DNA from: an uncultured Comamonas sp.
GTDB lineage: Bacteria > Pseudomonadota > Gammaproteobacteria > Burkholderiales > Burkholderiaceae_C
Direction: 5' to 3'
DNA length: 64,000 nucleotides
NCBI GenBank assembly: GCA_947306475.1
Contig: CAMZGS010000004.1
Span: 1 to 64,000, forward strand
Within the stretch, counting starts at the first letter, position 1. The number at the start of each line of letters is the position of its first letter. The notes under the pieces are model-generated. The model was not told the DNA's origin, ran no database searches, and saw nothing but the letters and a program-made list of their open reading frames with translations. Position numbers and translations under genes: made by a program. Below are positions 7,862-17,270 of this stretch, in pieces.

Positions 7862-8872
7862 TTACAGCGCTTCCTGGCGCAGCTGCTCCGCACTCTTGGG
7901 CGAGATCCAGCCCGGGGCCACATCAAACACCGTCTTGGCGCCATGCATGCCCCACTGTGCCATGCGATGCACAGCGCGTGCGTAGGCTACCAGCACGCTG
8001 GAAGTGAATTCCGGATTGCTGTCCAGTTGCAGACGATATTCGACCACCTGATTGACACCGGCGCTGGTGGTACCGCTGCGGATCACAAAGCCGCCGTGAG
8101 GCATGGTGGCGTGGTCGCGAGCCAGTTCCTCGGCGCTGATGAAGTGCACCGTGGTGTCGTACTCATCGAAGTAGTGCGGCATGTTGACGATGGCCTGGCG
8201 CACGGCTTCGGCATCGGCACCTTCCTGCAACACCACATAGCACTCGCGCTGGTGCTTCTGGCGGGTGGTCAGCTCCGGACGGCTGCCGCTGCGCACGGCC
8301 TCGATCGCCTCAGGCACGGGGATGGTGTACTGCACACCACCGGCCACGCCCGGCACGCGGCGAATGGCGTCCGAGTGGCCCTGGCTCAGGCCCTTGCCCC
8401 AGAAGGTGTAGGTGGCGCCATCGGGCAGCAGGGCTTCGCCCAGCACGCGGTTGATGGAGAACATGCCTGGGTCCCAGCCGGCCGAGATCAGCGCCGTGGT
8501 CTTGCCGGCCTGGGCAGCGGCATCCACTGCGGCAAAGTGCTCGGGAATGCGTGCGTGGGTGTCGAAGCTGTCCACGATGTTGAACTGCGCCGCCAGCGCG
8601 GGCGACTGCACGGGCAGGTCGTCCTTGGAGCCACCGCACAGCACCAGCACGTCGATCCGATCGCGGTGCTTGGCCAGTTCGTCCATGTGGAACACGGGCG
8701 TGCCGGCGTGCTGCGGCTTGAGCTGCTCGGGCGCGCGGCGGGTGTAGATGCCGGCGACCACCAGGTCGGGGTTGAGCGCCACTGCAGCTTCCACGCCACG
8801 GCCCAGATTGCCGTAGCCAACAATCCCGAGGCGGATCGGGGTCACAGTGGGGTTGCTTTGCTTGTTTTGCAC
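7862..8872 (-). CDS. ddh: meso-Diaminopimelate D-dehydrogenase
   Basis: NADPH-dependent enzyme that converts tetrahydrodipicolinate plus ammonia to meso-diaminopimelate in one step, bypassing the succinylase branch of lysine and peptidoglycan precursor synthesis. The N-terminal Rossmann motif is IRLGIVGYGNLGRGVE. Family blocks seen are LVLCGGSKDDLP, SFDTHARIPEHF, SAGWDPGMFSINR, FWGKGLSQGHSDAIRR and HGGFVIRSGTTS. The 336-residue length fits. It is a single gene between two unrelated minus-strand genes. Ddh is patchily distributed among bacteria. Confidence 0.94.
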   Translation of the reverse strand: MQNKQSNPTVTPIRLGIVGYGNLGRGVEAAVALNPDLVVAGIYTRRAPEQLKPQHAGTPVFHMDELAKHRDRIDVLVLCGGSKDDLPVQSPALAAQFNIVDSFDTHARIPEHFAAVDAAAQAGKTTALISAGWDPGMFSINRVLGEALLPDGATYTFWGKGLSQGHSDAIRRVPGVAGGVQYTIPVPEAIEAVRSGSRPELTTRQKHQRECYVVLQEGADAEAVRQAIVNMPHYFDEYDTTVHFISAEELARDHATMPHGGFVIRSGTTSAGVNQVVEYRLQLDSNPEFTSSVLVAYARAVHRMAQWGMHGAKTVFDVAPGWISPKSAEQLRQEAL

Positions 8873-8902
8873 GATGTTTCCTTTACGTGTGTGTGGAAAA
8901 AA

Positions 8903-9841
8903 TCAATCCGTTGTGGAGGCAGCAGGCGCCGGCACGGACGCTGACGGCACGCTCGGGCGCATCTGTGAACGCATCTGCCACACGCCCTCCAGCGCCATCA
9001 CGGCCACGGCCGCGCCGATCAGGACATACATGGGTTCCTGGCCGGAGGTGATGCGCTCGCCCAGCAGCAGGGCGGCCAGCACCAGCAGGATGGGTTCGAC
9101 GTAGGAGAGCATGCCAAACAGCCCCAGCGGCAGCAGCTTGTGCGCCGTCATGTACAGCGCCAGCGCCACGCTGCTGGTGATGCCCAGCAGCGGCACCAGA
9201 ATGTGCAGCCTGGGCGTGGCCAGCAGCGTCTGCCAGCCGTTGCTCGTACCCTGCCCGGTCAGCACAAACCACAGGCAGACAGGCAGCAGGATGAGCACAT
9301 CCAGCCAGTGCCCGGCCAGGGTGTCGGTGCGCAGCTTGCGGCGCAGCACAAAGTAGGCGGTGTAGCCCAGCACCACCACCCAGGTCGGCCAGGCCAGCCC
9401 CCCGGCGCGCAGCACCTCCCACAGCACCCCGGCGGCGGCCAGCGTCACCGCCAGGCATTGCATGCGGCTCAGGCGCTCGGCAAACACCACGCGCCCGGCC
9501 AGCACCATGGCCAGCGGCAGCAGAAAGTACCCCAGGGACGTGGGCAGCGCCAGACCATGCAGCGGCGCCCACAGAAACAGCCACAGCTGCACGCCGAACA
9601 GGGCCGCGCTGAGCAGCAGCAGCCCCGCCAGAGGCCAGTGCCGACGCACCCGCTGCACGATGGCGCCCACCCCGGCAGCCTGGCCGGTGTAGATGAGCAG
9701 CAGCGTGGTCAGCGGCAAGGTCATCAGCATGCGCAGGCCAAAGACCTGCTCCCCCGTCAAAGGCGCCAGAAAGGGAGCCAGGTAGTACAGACCGCCAAAC
9801 AGAAACGACGCCACCACCGAAGCCACCACACCGCGCACCAT
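8903..9841 (-). CDS. EamA-family (RarD-like) inner-membrane transporter
   Basis: A 312-residue very hydrophobic protein with about ten predicted membrane helices, the two-repeat layout of the drug/metabolite transporter superfamily. It opens with VRGVVASVVASFLFGGLYYL and has the RarD-like LFLWAPLHGLALPTSLGYF and second-repeat EPILLVLAALLLGE. The start at 9841 follows a GAAGG sequence; the longer upstream frame is antisense of truC. Substrate is unknown; relatives export amino acids or metabolites. It is divergent from truC, with 111 bp between them. Confidence 0.88.
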   Translation of the reverse strand: MVRGVVASVVASFLFGGLYYLAPFLAPLTGEQVFGLRMLMTLPLTTLLLIYTGQAAGVGAIVQRVRRHWPLAGLLLLSAALFGVQLWLFLWAPLHGLALPTSLGYFLLPLAMVLAGRVVFAERLSRMQCLAVTLAAAGVLWEVLRAGGLAWPTWVVVLGYTAYFVLRRKLRTDTLAGHWLDVLILLPVCLWFVLTGQGTSNGWQTLLATPRLHILVPLLGITSSVALALYMTAHKLLPLGLFGMLSYVEPILLVLAALLLGERITSGQEPMYVLIGAAVAVMALEGVWQMRSQMRPSVPSASVPAPAASTTD

Positions 9842-9952
9842 GAACTTGCCTTCACCCTCATTCAGATTGACGTCCGGCAAAAGTACCGGGCGCAACCGCG
9901 CATTGTCTGGGATTTTGTGCCGCCCACTACACTGCAAGGCTTTGCCACGTCC

Positions 9953-10786
9953 ATGTCCCAGACCTTGCCCACCCACATCAGCGCCAGCGCCGAAGCGCAC
10001 GCGCACAGCCTGGACCACCCGCTCTCTATTTTGTATCGCGATGACGACCTGATCGCCGTGTACAAGCCCGCCGGCTGGCTGGTGCACCGCAGCGCCATTG
10101 CGCGCCAGGAAAAGCGCTTTGTGCTGCAACGCCTGCGCGACCAGATCGGCCAGCATCTGTGGCCCGTACACCGCCTGGACCAGGGCACCTGCGGCGTGCT
10201 GGTGTTTGCCTTGAACAAAGACTGCTGTCAGCTGCTGGCGCAAGACTTTGCCCAGCAAAAAGTGAGCAAACACTATCTGGCTTTGGTGCGCGGCTGGCTG
10301 CCCGCGCAGGTGGAAGTGGACTATGCCCTGCGCCCCGAGGACAGCGCGCCCGATGCGCCCGCACAACCGGCCCAGACCAGCCTGCGCTGCCTGGCCACGC
10401 TGGACTGGCCCGAGAGCTTCGACCCACGCCACGCGAGCACCCGCGCCAGCGTGGTGCTGGCGCAGCCGCACACCGGGCGGCGCCACCAGATCCGCCGCCA
10501 CCTCAAGCATGTGGCCCACCCCATCCTGGGCGATGCCACGCACGGCAAGGGGGCGCTGAACCGCTGGTGGGCACAACGCCTGGGCGGCCAGCGTCTGTGG
10601 CTGCACGCCCACGCACTGGACTGCATCCACCCACGCACCGGCGAGCCGCTACACCTGTGCGCCGACTGGCGCGCGCTGCAGCACGTAGCGGAAGTGCAGC
10701 AATGGCAGCAGATGCTGCGTCTGCCCGGCTGGCAAGGCTTGGAGGCGCTGCCAGCCAGTTGCGGCCTGGCCTGCGCATCCGTGTAG
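9953..10786 (+). CDS. truC: tRNA pseudouridine(65) synthase
   Basis: This 277-residue RluA-family protein isomerises uridine 65 in the tRNA acceptor stem/T-arm region. The catalytic motif HRLDQGTCGVLV gives Asp at about residue 76. Blocks typical of TruC rather than RluA/C/D include VYKPAGWLVHRS, RDQIGQH, KHYLALVRGWL and GRRHQIRRHLKHVAHPILGD. There is no S4 domain, as expected for TruC. The ATG at 9953 gives about the E. coli length; the frame is open further upstream but only as antisense of the transporter gene. It converges with the DHH gene 44 bp away. Confidence 0.9.
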   Translation: MSQTLPTHISASAEAHAHSLDHPLSILYRDDDLIAVYKPAGWLVHRSAIARQEKRFVLQRLRDQIGQHLWPVHRLDQGTCGVLVFALNKDCCQLLAQDFAQQKVSKHYLALVRGWLPAQVEVDYALRPEDSAPDAPAQPAQTSLRCLATLDWPESFDPRHASTRASVVLAQPHTGRRHQIRRHLKHVAHPILGDATHGKGALNRWWAQRLGGQRLWLHAHALDCIHPRTGEPLHLCADWRALQHVAEVQQWQQMLRLPGWQGLEALPASCGLACASV

Positions 10787-10830
10787 CACCTAAAAAAAGA
10801 GCTGCTGGCGGCCAGCGTTTGTCTGCCTGC

Positions 10831-11838
10831 TTACGCCTTTTTGACACGCGAGGCACGCACCAGCGCGCCTGCTTCATCGCGCACCAAAGCCGCCGAAGTC
10901 ACCTCGGCGTAGCTGGCGGTGGGGTCGGCGCGGAAGTTGCCGCTGAGCAGCTCGGCCAGGCGCTCGTGCCCCATCTTGCAGCCGCAGGCCTGCGCGTGGC
11001 CGCCACCGCCCAGGCTCTCGGCCAGGGGGATGCAGTCAAAGCCGCTGCGCGAGCGCAGGCCCAGTTTGACGCCGTGCTCGTTGGCACTCCACATCAGCGC
11101 AAAGGTGCCCGTCTCGCGCGCCAGGATATCGCCCACTTGGCTGTGGAACATGCCCGGGCAGTTGACCATCAGGCCCTGCACGCCGTTGAAGACGATGGGG
11201 TGGGCGCCCTCGGCAATGTCGGCGCACAGCTTCTGGAATTTCTCGTCCATGGCACCACCACGGGCCATGAAGGCCGCTTCCTGCTCGGGCGTGAAGGCGG
11301 CAATCTCGGCCCAGCGCTCCAGGTTGCGCGGCTCCATGTCCAGCGCGGCCAGGAACGGGGCGCTTTCGGCAAACTCCCATTTCCAGATGTCGCGGTCTTC
11401 GATGTAGCGGATCAGCCCCGGCACCGGCTTGTCGGGGTGGAAGAACTCCCAGGCCAGCCGCGCACCAGAGTGGTGCATGTCAAAGTGCACCTGGCCGCAG
11501 CGGCACTGAAAGCCGGTGAGCTTTTCCGCCGCGCTCTTGTGGTGATCGAGCACCACCAGCTTGGCGGCGCGCGCATCCAGCTCAGCCGTCAGCTCCGGGC
11601 CAAAGGCAAAGTCCAGCATATAGACGGTGCGCCCTTGCACGTCGCCCAGGTCGTCGATGCTCTGGATCTCGCCATGGTCCAGGCCGCGCATCTCCACATC
11701 GGGGCCAAAGAACAGCCATGCCGCCAGGGCCGCGCCAAAACCATCGGGGCAATTGCGCCCGTGGTACAGAATGAGCGGGCGCGCATCGTGCACATCCGGG
11801 CGCACGAACAGGGAGGGGGGGAAAATGCTGGTTTTCAT
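10831..11838 (-). CDS. DHH-family phosphoesterase
   Basis: A 335-residue protein with the DHH motif in VVLDHHKSAAEKL and an upstream metal-binding Asp in GRNCPDGFGAALAA. The C-terminal DHHA1-type glycine motif is GGGGHAQACGCKM. The family includes oligoribonucleases, cyclic-dinucleotide phosphodiesterases and RecJ; the exact substrate is not decidable. The start at 11838 (MKTSIFPPS) marks where protein-like sequence begins; the same frame runs on antisense to the M20 gene. It is divergent from the M20 hydrolase and converges with truC. Confidence 0.87.
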   Translation of the reverse strand: MKTSIFPPSLFVRPDVHDARPLILYHGRNCPDGFGAALAAWLFFGPDVEMRGLDHGEIQSIDDLGDVQGRTVYMLDFAFGPELTAELDARAAKLVVLDHHKSAAEKLTGFQCRCGQVHFDMHHSGARLAWEFFHPDKPVPGLIRYIEDRDIWKWEFAESAPFLAALDMEPRNLERWAEIAAFTPEQEAAFMARGGAMDEKFQKLCADIAEGAHPIVFNGVQGLMVNCPGMFHSQVGDILARETGTFALMWSANEHGVKLGLRSRSGFDCIPLAESLGGGGHAQACGCKMGHERLAELLSGNFRADPTASYAEVTSAALVRDEAGALVRASRVKKA

Positions 11839-11967
11839 AGTGGCGCCATTGTCGCTGCAAAGGCAGGCTGGCCGCCCATAATGGATGCCTTGCCCCACCC
11901 CGGCAGCGCCCGCTGCAAAGTTGGCGCGCAAAATGCTTAAGCCCAACGCACCTGCTGTCCATTTGCC

Positions 11968-13164
11968 ATGTCTGCCTCCATGCTTAGCCCCCACCTGTCC
12001 CAGCTTTTGAGCCTGCGCCACGATCTGCACGCCCACCCCGAACTGAGCTACCAGGAGCAACGCACCGCAGGCCGGGTCAGCGCCTACCTGCAGGCGTTGG
12101 GCCTGCAGGTGCACAGCGGCATCGGCCAGACCGGCGTGGTGGCCAGCATCCACGGCGCCGGCTTTGATGCAACCAACCCCGGCCCCAGCCTGGGCCTGCG
12201 CGCCGACATGGACGCCCTGCCCCTGACCGAGACCACGGGCCTGCCCCACGCCAGCCGCCACAAGGGCCGCATGCACGCCTGCGGGCACGATGGCCACACC
12301 ACCATGCTGCTGGGCGCCGCCCACCTGCTGAGCCAGCAGCGCGACTTCCCCGGCACGGTGCACCTGATCTTTCAACCGGCCGAAGAAGGCGGCGCTGGCG
12401 CCAAGGCAATGATCGACGACGGCTTGTTCCAGCGCTTTCCCTGCCAGGCGGTGTTTGCCCTGCACAACTGGCCCGATCTGCCCCAGGGCCAGATGGCGGT
12501 GCGCGTGGGCCCCATCATGGCGGCCAATATCCGCTTCGAGATCCGCGTGCGCGGCCAGGGCGGCCACGCGGCGCTGCCGCACACCACGCGCGACCCGGTG
12601 CCGGTGGCCTGTGCCATCGTCACGCAGCTGCAGACGCTGGTTTCGCGCACACTCGATCCGGTCGACAGCGCAGTCCTGACCATCGGCAAGATCGAAGCCG
12701 GCACGGTGGAAAACATCATCCCCAACGAGGCGGTGATCTACGGCACCCTGCGCACCCTGCGCGACGAGACGCAAACCGCCTTGGTGGCGGGCATCGAGCG
12801 CATCGCCACCCACATCGCCGCCGCGCACCAGTGCCAGGCGCTGTACATCCACAAGCCCGGCTACCCCAACACCACCAACAGCGAAAAAGAAGCGCGCTTC
12901 ATGGCGCGTGTGATGCAGGAAGTGGTCGGTGCCGAGAACACCCACCCCCAGATCGACCCGGCCATGACCAGCGAAGACTTTGGCTTCATGCTGCAACAGC
13001 TACCCGGCGCCTATGGCTGGATCGGCAACGGTCGGGACGGGCAGAAGGGCATCGGCCTGCACCACCCGGGCTACGACTTCAACGACGACAACATCGCCCT
13101 GGGCGCACGCTTCTGGGACACCCTGGTGCGGCGCTGGCTGGCCGAGCAGGCAGGCGCTGCCTGA
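11968..13164 (+). CDS. M20-family amidohydrolase (hippurate hydrolase / N-acyl-amino-acid deacylase type)
   Basis: A 398-residue two-domain metallopeptidase-fold enzyme. Metal-binding blocks are LGLRADMDALPLTE, MHACGHDGHTTMLLGAA and IFQPAEEGGAGAKAM, with a late His in GLHHPGYDFND. This pattern fits the hippurate hydrolase/IAA-amino-acid hydrolase subgroup, which cleaves N-acyl amino acids. The dimerisation domain lies at roughly residues 185-295. A second in-frame ATG exists 4 codons in. The gene stands alone on the plus strand and ends just before a strong palindrome. Substrate is unknown. Confidence 0.9.
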   Translation: MSASMLSPHLSQLLSLRHDLHAHPELSYQEQRTAGRVSAYLQALGLQVHSGIGQTGVVASIHGAGFDATNPGPSLGLRADMDALPLTETTGLPHASRHKGRMHACGHDGHTTMLLGAAHLLSQQRDFPGTVHLIFQPAEEGGAGAKAMIDDGLFQRFPCQAVFALHNWPDLPQGQMAVRVGPIMAANIRFEIRVRGQGGHAALPHTTRDPVPVACAIVTQLQTLVSRTLDPVDSAVLTIGKIEAGTVENIIPNEAVIYGTLRTLRDETQTALVAGIERIATHIAAAHQCQALYIHKPGYPNTTNSEKEARFMARVMQEVVGAENTHPQIDPAMTSEDFGFMLQQLPGAYGWIGNGRDGQKGIGLHHPGYDFNDDNIALGARFWDTLVRRWLAEQAGAA

Positions 13165-13194
13165 AGCACAGCACCCGGTTGCTCTCATAAAAAA

Positions 13195-13270
13195 AGCGCC
13201 TGGCGCTGATTAGGCAATGGTTTCAGGTTATTTAATACCTAAATTCCCCGCCCAATCAGCGCCAGGCGCT
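13195..13270. terminator. Perfect 17-bp inverted repeat between convergent genes, probable bidirectional terminator
   Basis: AGCGCCTGGCGCTGATT at 13195-13211 is the exact reverse complement of 13254-13270. A-rich sequence precedes it and T-rich sequence follows. The 42-base spacer is AT-rich. It sits between the M20 hydrolase (+) and greA (-), which converge here, so it could end both transcripts. Arm sequence is related to the other AGCTGCTTGCGCT-type palindromes in the window. Confidence 0.75.
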
Positions 13271-13319
13271 ATGTTTTTATCCAACACCGCCCTGCTGGCA
13301 GCGGCAAACCCACCGGGGT

Positions 13320-13796
13320 TTAGATGTACTTGACGGCCACGATCTCGTAGCTGCGCTCGCCACCAGGGGCCATGACCACGGCCACATCGCCCTCTTCCTT
13401 GCCGATCAGCGCACGGGCGATGGGGCTGGAGACGTTGATCAGGCCGTGCTTGAGGTCGGCCTCGTCCTCACCCACGATCTGGTAGGTGACGGTGGCGCCG
13501 GTTTCCTCGTCCTCCAGCTCCACCGTGGCACCAAAGACCACGCGGCCACCGGCATCCAGCGTGGCGGGGTCGATGATCTGCGCAGCCGAGAGCTTGCCCT
13601 CCACCTCCATGATGCGGCCCTCGATGAAGCCCTGGCGGTCCTTGGCCGCTTCGTACTCGGCGTTTTCACTCAGGTCGCCCTGGGCGCGCGCTTCGGCAAT
13701 GGCGGCAATCACTGCGGGGCGATCGACGGTCTTCAAGCGTTGCAGTTCGGCTTTGAGCTTCTCAGCGCCACGCTTGGTCAAAGGGATGGTTGCCAT
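13320..13796 (-). CDS. greA: Transcription elongation factor GreA
   Basis: This 158-residue factor binds the RNA polymerase secondary channel and stimulates cleavage of backtracked RNA. The N-terminal coiled coil begins [18 protein letters not shown] and carries the acidic tip in the [17 protein letters not shown] block. The C-terminal FKBP-like domain includes VSYQ-type [11 protein letters not shown] and [12 protein letters not shown]-like [16 protein letters not shown]. The start at 13796 gives the exact family length. It lies downstream of carB on the same strand, separated by a terminator hairpin. Confidence 0.96.
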   Translation of the reverse strand: MATIPLTKRGAEKLKAELQRLKTVDRPAVIAAIAEARAQGDLSENAEYEAAKDRQGFIEGRIMEVEGKLSAAQIIDPATLDAGGRVVFGATVELEDEETGATVTYQIVGEDEADLKHGLINVSSPIARALIGKEEGDVAVVMAPGGERSYEIVAVKYI

Positions 13797-13921
13797 GTTC
13801 AGTTTCTCCACATACGGCTGAGCGGGCGGGCCTTGCCCTGCGGCAGTGCCCGCGCCACAACAAAGGCATGTCCAGAAAGCCACAGCAGCGTGGCAGTTCA
13901 AGGGTTATGCCCAAAAAGCAA

Positions 13922-13948
13922 ACCGCCGCGCGAGTGCTGCGCGGCGGT
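13922..13948 (-). terminator. Rho-independent terminator downstream of carB
   Basis: ACCGCCGCGC at 13922-13931 pairs perfectly with GCGCGGCGGT at 13939-13948 around a 7-base loop. Reading the minus strand, the stem is followed by TTTGCTTTTT. It lies 74 bp after the carB stop and upstream of greA. Confidence 0.8.
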
Positions 13949-14021
13949 GTTCCTAGGTCAGGGCGTGATTATGCCGTGTTTGGCACGCTTGACCAGCCCC
14001 CTGGTAGCGGTTTGCAACCTA

Positions 14022-17000
14022 TCAGGCCAGCTGGGTCAGCAGCTCCTGCACGGAGGTCACCTCCAGCGGGCCGGCGCGCATGGCCTTCATGCCATCCACA
14101 GCCGCCTCGGCACCGAAGATGGTGGTGAAGATGGTCACGCGCGCAGCCAGGGCGCTGGTGCGGATGGCACGCGAGTCGGCAATGGCGTTGCGGCGCTCTT
14201 CCACCGTGTTGATGACCATGGCGATCTCGCCGTTCTTGATCATGTCCACGATGTGCGGGCGGCCCTCAGCCACTTTGTTGACGACCTGCACTTCCACGCC
14301 AGCTTCGGCAATCGCCGCAGCGGTGCCGCGTGTGGCGCACAGGGTGTAACCCATGGCGGCCAGCTCCTTGGCCACTGCCACGGCACGCGGCTTGTCGGCG
14401 TTCTTCACGGTCAGGAAGATCTTGCCAGAGGTGGGCAGCTGCACGCCAGCGCCGAGCTGGCTCTTCACGAAGGCTTCGCCGAAGGTCTTGCCCACGCCCA
14501 TGACTTCGCCGGTGGACTTCATCTCGGGGCCGAGGATGGTGTCCACGCCGGGGAACTTGACGAACGGGAACACTGCTTCCTTGACGCTGAAGTACGGCGG
14601 GGTCACCTCCCTGGTGATGCCCTGCTCGGCCAGCGTCTGGCCGGCCATGCAGCGTGCGGCCACCTTGGCCAGCTGCACGCCGGTGGCCTTGGAAACAAAC
14701 GGCACGGTACGCGAAGCGCGGGGGTTGACTTCCAGCACGTAGATCACGTCGCCGTTTTCGGTTTCCTGGATGGCGAACTGCACATTCATCAGGCCGACCA
14801 CGTTCAGGCCAGCGGCCATGGCCGCGGTCTGGCGCTTGATTTCCGCAACGGTTTCGGCCTTCAGGTAGTAAGGCGGCAGCGAGCAGGCCGAGTCACCGGA
14901 GTGCACGCCGGCTTGCTCGATGTGTTCCATCACACCACCGATATAGACAGCGCCGGTCTTGTCACGCACGCAGTCCACGTCGCACTCGATGGCGTTGGAC
15001 AGGAAGTGGTCCAGCAGCACGGGCGAGTCGTTGGAGACCTTCACGGCTTCGCGCATGTAGCGCTCCAGATCGCGCTGCTCGTGCACGATTTCCATCGCAC
15101 GGCCACCCAGCACGTAGGAGGGGCGCACCACCAGCGGGTAGCCCAGGCCAGCGGCCTTTTCCAGGGCTTCTTCTTCGGTACGCGCAGTGGCGTTGGGCGG
15201 CTGGCGCAGACCCAGGTCGTTCAAGAGCTTTTGAAAACGCTCACGGTCTTCGGCGGCGTCGATCATGTCGGGCGTGGTGCCGATGATCTTCACGCCTTCG
15301 CGCTCCAGACCCAGGGCGAGCTTGAGCGGCGTCTGGCCGCCGTACTGCACGATCACGCCTTCGGGCTGCTCCTTGTCCACGATCTCCAGCACGTCTTCCA
15401 GCGTCAGCGGTTCGAAGTACAGGCGGTCGGAGGTGTCGTAGTCGGTGGAGACGGTCTCGGGGTTGCAGTTGACCATGATGGTCTCGTAACCGTCTTCACG
15501 CATGGCCAGCGCGGCGTGCACGCAGCAGTAGTCGAACTCAATGCCTTGGCCGATGCGGTTGGGGCCACCGCCGAGCACCATGATCTTTTTCTTGTTGGTG
15601 GGCGCCGCTTCGCATTCCTCGTCGTAGGTGGAATACATGTAGGCGGTGTTGGTGGCGAACTCGGCCGCACAGGTGTCCACGCGCTTGTACACGGGGCGCA
15701 CGTTCAGCGCCTTGCGGGCTTCGCGCACGGCCTTTTCGGTGGTGTGCAGCAGCTTGGCCAGACGCCGGTCGGAGAAGCCCTTCTGCTTGAGCAGGCGCAG
15801 CGTGGCAGCGTCCAGCGATGCCAGTGCGGCTTCGCCCTTTTCGGCGTAGAGCTTGTCCAGCTCCAGCTCGATCTTGACGATCTCTTCAATCTGCACCAGG
15901 AACCAGCGGTCGATCTTGGTCAGCTCGAACACTTCATCGACCGACAGGCCCATGGCAAAGGCATCGCCCACGTACCAGATGCGCTCGGGACCGGGCTCGC
16001 CCAGTTCCTTTTCCAGGGTCTCGCGATCCTGGGTCTTTTCGTTCATACCATCGACGCCCACTTCCAGGCCACGCAGGGCCTTCTGGAAGGATTCCTGGAA
16101 GGTGCGGCCCATGGCCATGACTTCGCCCACCGACTTCATCTGGGTGGTCAGACGGTCGTTGGCGGCCGGGAATTTTTCGAAGGCAAAACGCGGGATCTTG
16201 GTGACCACGTAGTCGATGGTCGGCTCAAACGACGCGGGGGTGGCACCGCCGGTGATTTCGTTTTTCAGCTCGTCCAGGGTGTAGCCCACGGCCAGCTTGG
16301 CAGCGACCCTGGCAATCGGGAAGCCCGTGGCCTTGGAAGCCAGCGCCGAGGAGCGGCTCACGCGCGGGTTCATCTCGATGACGATGACGCGGCCATTCCT
16401 GGGGTTGATGGCGAACTGCACGTTGGAGCCGCCGGTATCCACGCCGATTTCACGCAGCACGGCAATGCTGGCGTCGCGCAGGATCTGGTACTCGCGATCG
16501 GTCAGGGTCTGGGCAGGCGCCACGGTGATGGAGTCACCGGTGTGCACGCCCATGGGGTCCAGGTTCTCGATCGAGCAGACGATGATGCAGTTGTCCGCCT
16601 TGTCGCGCACCACTTCCATCTCGAACTCTTTCCAGCCCAGCAGCGACTCTTCAATCAGCAGCTCGCTGGTGGGCGAGGCTTCCAGACCACGCTTGGCGAT
16701 GGTCTCGAATTCTTCGGCGTTGTAGGCAATGCCACCGCCCGTGCCACCCAGCGTGAAGCTGGGGCGGATCACGGTGGGGAAGCCCACGTGCTTTTGCACC
16801 GCCCAGGCTTCTTCCATGGTGTGGGCAATGCCCGAACGGGCCGACTCCAGACCGATCTTGGTCATGGCTTCCTTGAACTTCTGGCGGTCTTCGGCCTTGT
16901 CGATGGCCTCGGGCTTGGCGCCGATCAGCTCCACGCCGTACTTGTCCAGCACCCCGTTGCGCCACAGGTCCAGCGCGCAGTTGAGCGCCGTCTGGCCGCC

Positions 17001-17270
17001 CATGGTGGGCAGGATGGCATCCGGGCGTTCCTTGGCGATGATGCGCTCCACCGTCTGCCAGGTGACGGGCTCGATGTAGGTGACGTCCGCCGTGGCGGGG
17101 TCGGTCATGATCGTTGCCGGGTTGCTGTTGATCAGGATGACCTTGTAACCCTCTTCGCGCAGCGCCTTGCAGGCCTGCACGCCGGAATAGTCGAACTCGC
17201 ACGCCTGACCGATGATGATGGGGCCGGCGCCAATGATGAGGATGCTCTTGATGTCAGTACGCTTGGGCAT
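14022..17270 (-). CDS. carB: Carbamoyl-phosphate synthase large subunit
   Basis: This 1082-residue enzyme makes carbamoyl phosphate from bicarbonate, ATP and ammonia passed from CarA, feeding pyrimidine and arginine synthesis. Two homologous ATP-grasp halves are visible; each starts with a nucleotide-binding glycine motif ([20 protein letters not shown] near the N-terminus, [19 protein letters not shown] near the middle). The C-terminal ~140 residues form the MGS-like allosteric domain ([20 protein letters not shown]). Length fits E. coli CarB (1073). The ATG overlaps the carA stop by one base (TAATG), so the two are translationally coupled. Confidence 0.98.
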   Translation of the reverse strand: MPKRTDIKSILIIGAGPIIIGQACEFDYSGVQACKALREEGYKVILINSNPATIMTDPATADVTYIEPVTWQTVERIIAKERPDAILPTMGGQTALNCALDLWRNGVLDKYGVELIGAKPEAIDKAEDRQKFKEAMTKIGLESARSGIAHTMEEAWAVQKHVGFPTVIRPSFTLGGTGGGIAYNAEEFETIAKRGLEASPTSELLIEESLLGWKEFEMEVVRDKADNCIIVCSIENLDPMGVHTGDSITVAPAQTLTDREYQILRDASIAVLREIGVDTGGSNVQFAINPRNGRVIVIEMNPRVSRSSALASKATGFPIARVAAKLAVGYTLDELKNEITGGATPASFEPTIDYVVTKIPRFAFEKFPAANDRLTTQMKSVGEVMAMGRTFQESFQKALRGLEVGVDGMNEKTQDRETLEKELGEPGPERIWYVGDAFAMGLSVDEVFELTKIDRWFLVQIEEIVKIELELDKLYAEKGEAALASLDAATLRLLKQKGFSDRRLAKLLHTTEKAVREARKALNVRPVYKRVDTCAAEFATNTAYMYSTYDEECEAAPTNKKKIMVLGGGPNRIGQGIEFDYCCVHAALAMREDGYETIMVNCNPETVSTDYDTSDRLYFEPLTLEDVLEIVDKEQPEGVIVQYGGQTPLKLALGLEREGVKIIGTTPDMIDAAEDRERFQKLLNDLGLRQPPNATARTEEEALEKAAGLGYPLVVRPSYVLGGRAMEIVHEQRDLERYMREAVKVSNDSPVLLDHFLSNAIECDVDCVRDKTGAVYIGGVMEHIEQAGVHSGDSACSLPPYYLKAETVAEIKRQTAAMAAGLNVVGLMNVQFAIQETENGDVIYVLEVNPRASRTVPFVSKATGVQLAKVAARCMAGQTLAEQGITREVTPPYFSVKEAVFPFVKFPGVDTILGPEMKSTGEVMGVGKTFGEAFVKSQLGAGVQLPTSGKIFLTVKNADKPRAVAVAKELAAMGYTLCATRGTAAAIAEAGVEVQVVNKVAEGRPHIVDMIKNGEIAMVINTVEERRNAIADSRAIRTSALAARVTIFTTIFGAEAAVDGMKAMRAGPLEVTSVQELLTQLA

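Noticed and set aside
9842-10630. Long minus-strand extension upstream of the EamA transporter
   Set aside because: It is antisense to truC, which has clear motifs; the transporter begins at 9841 with a ribosome site.
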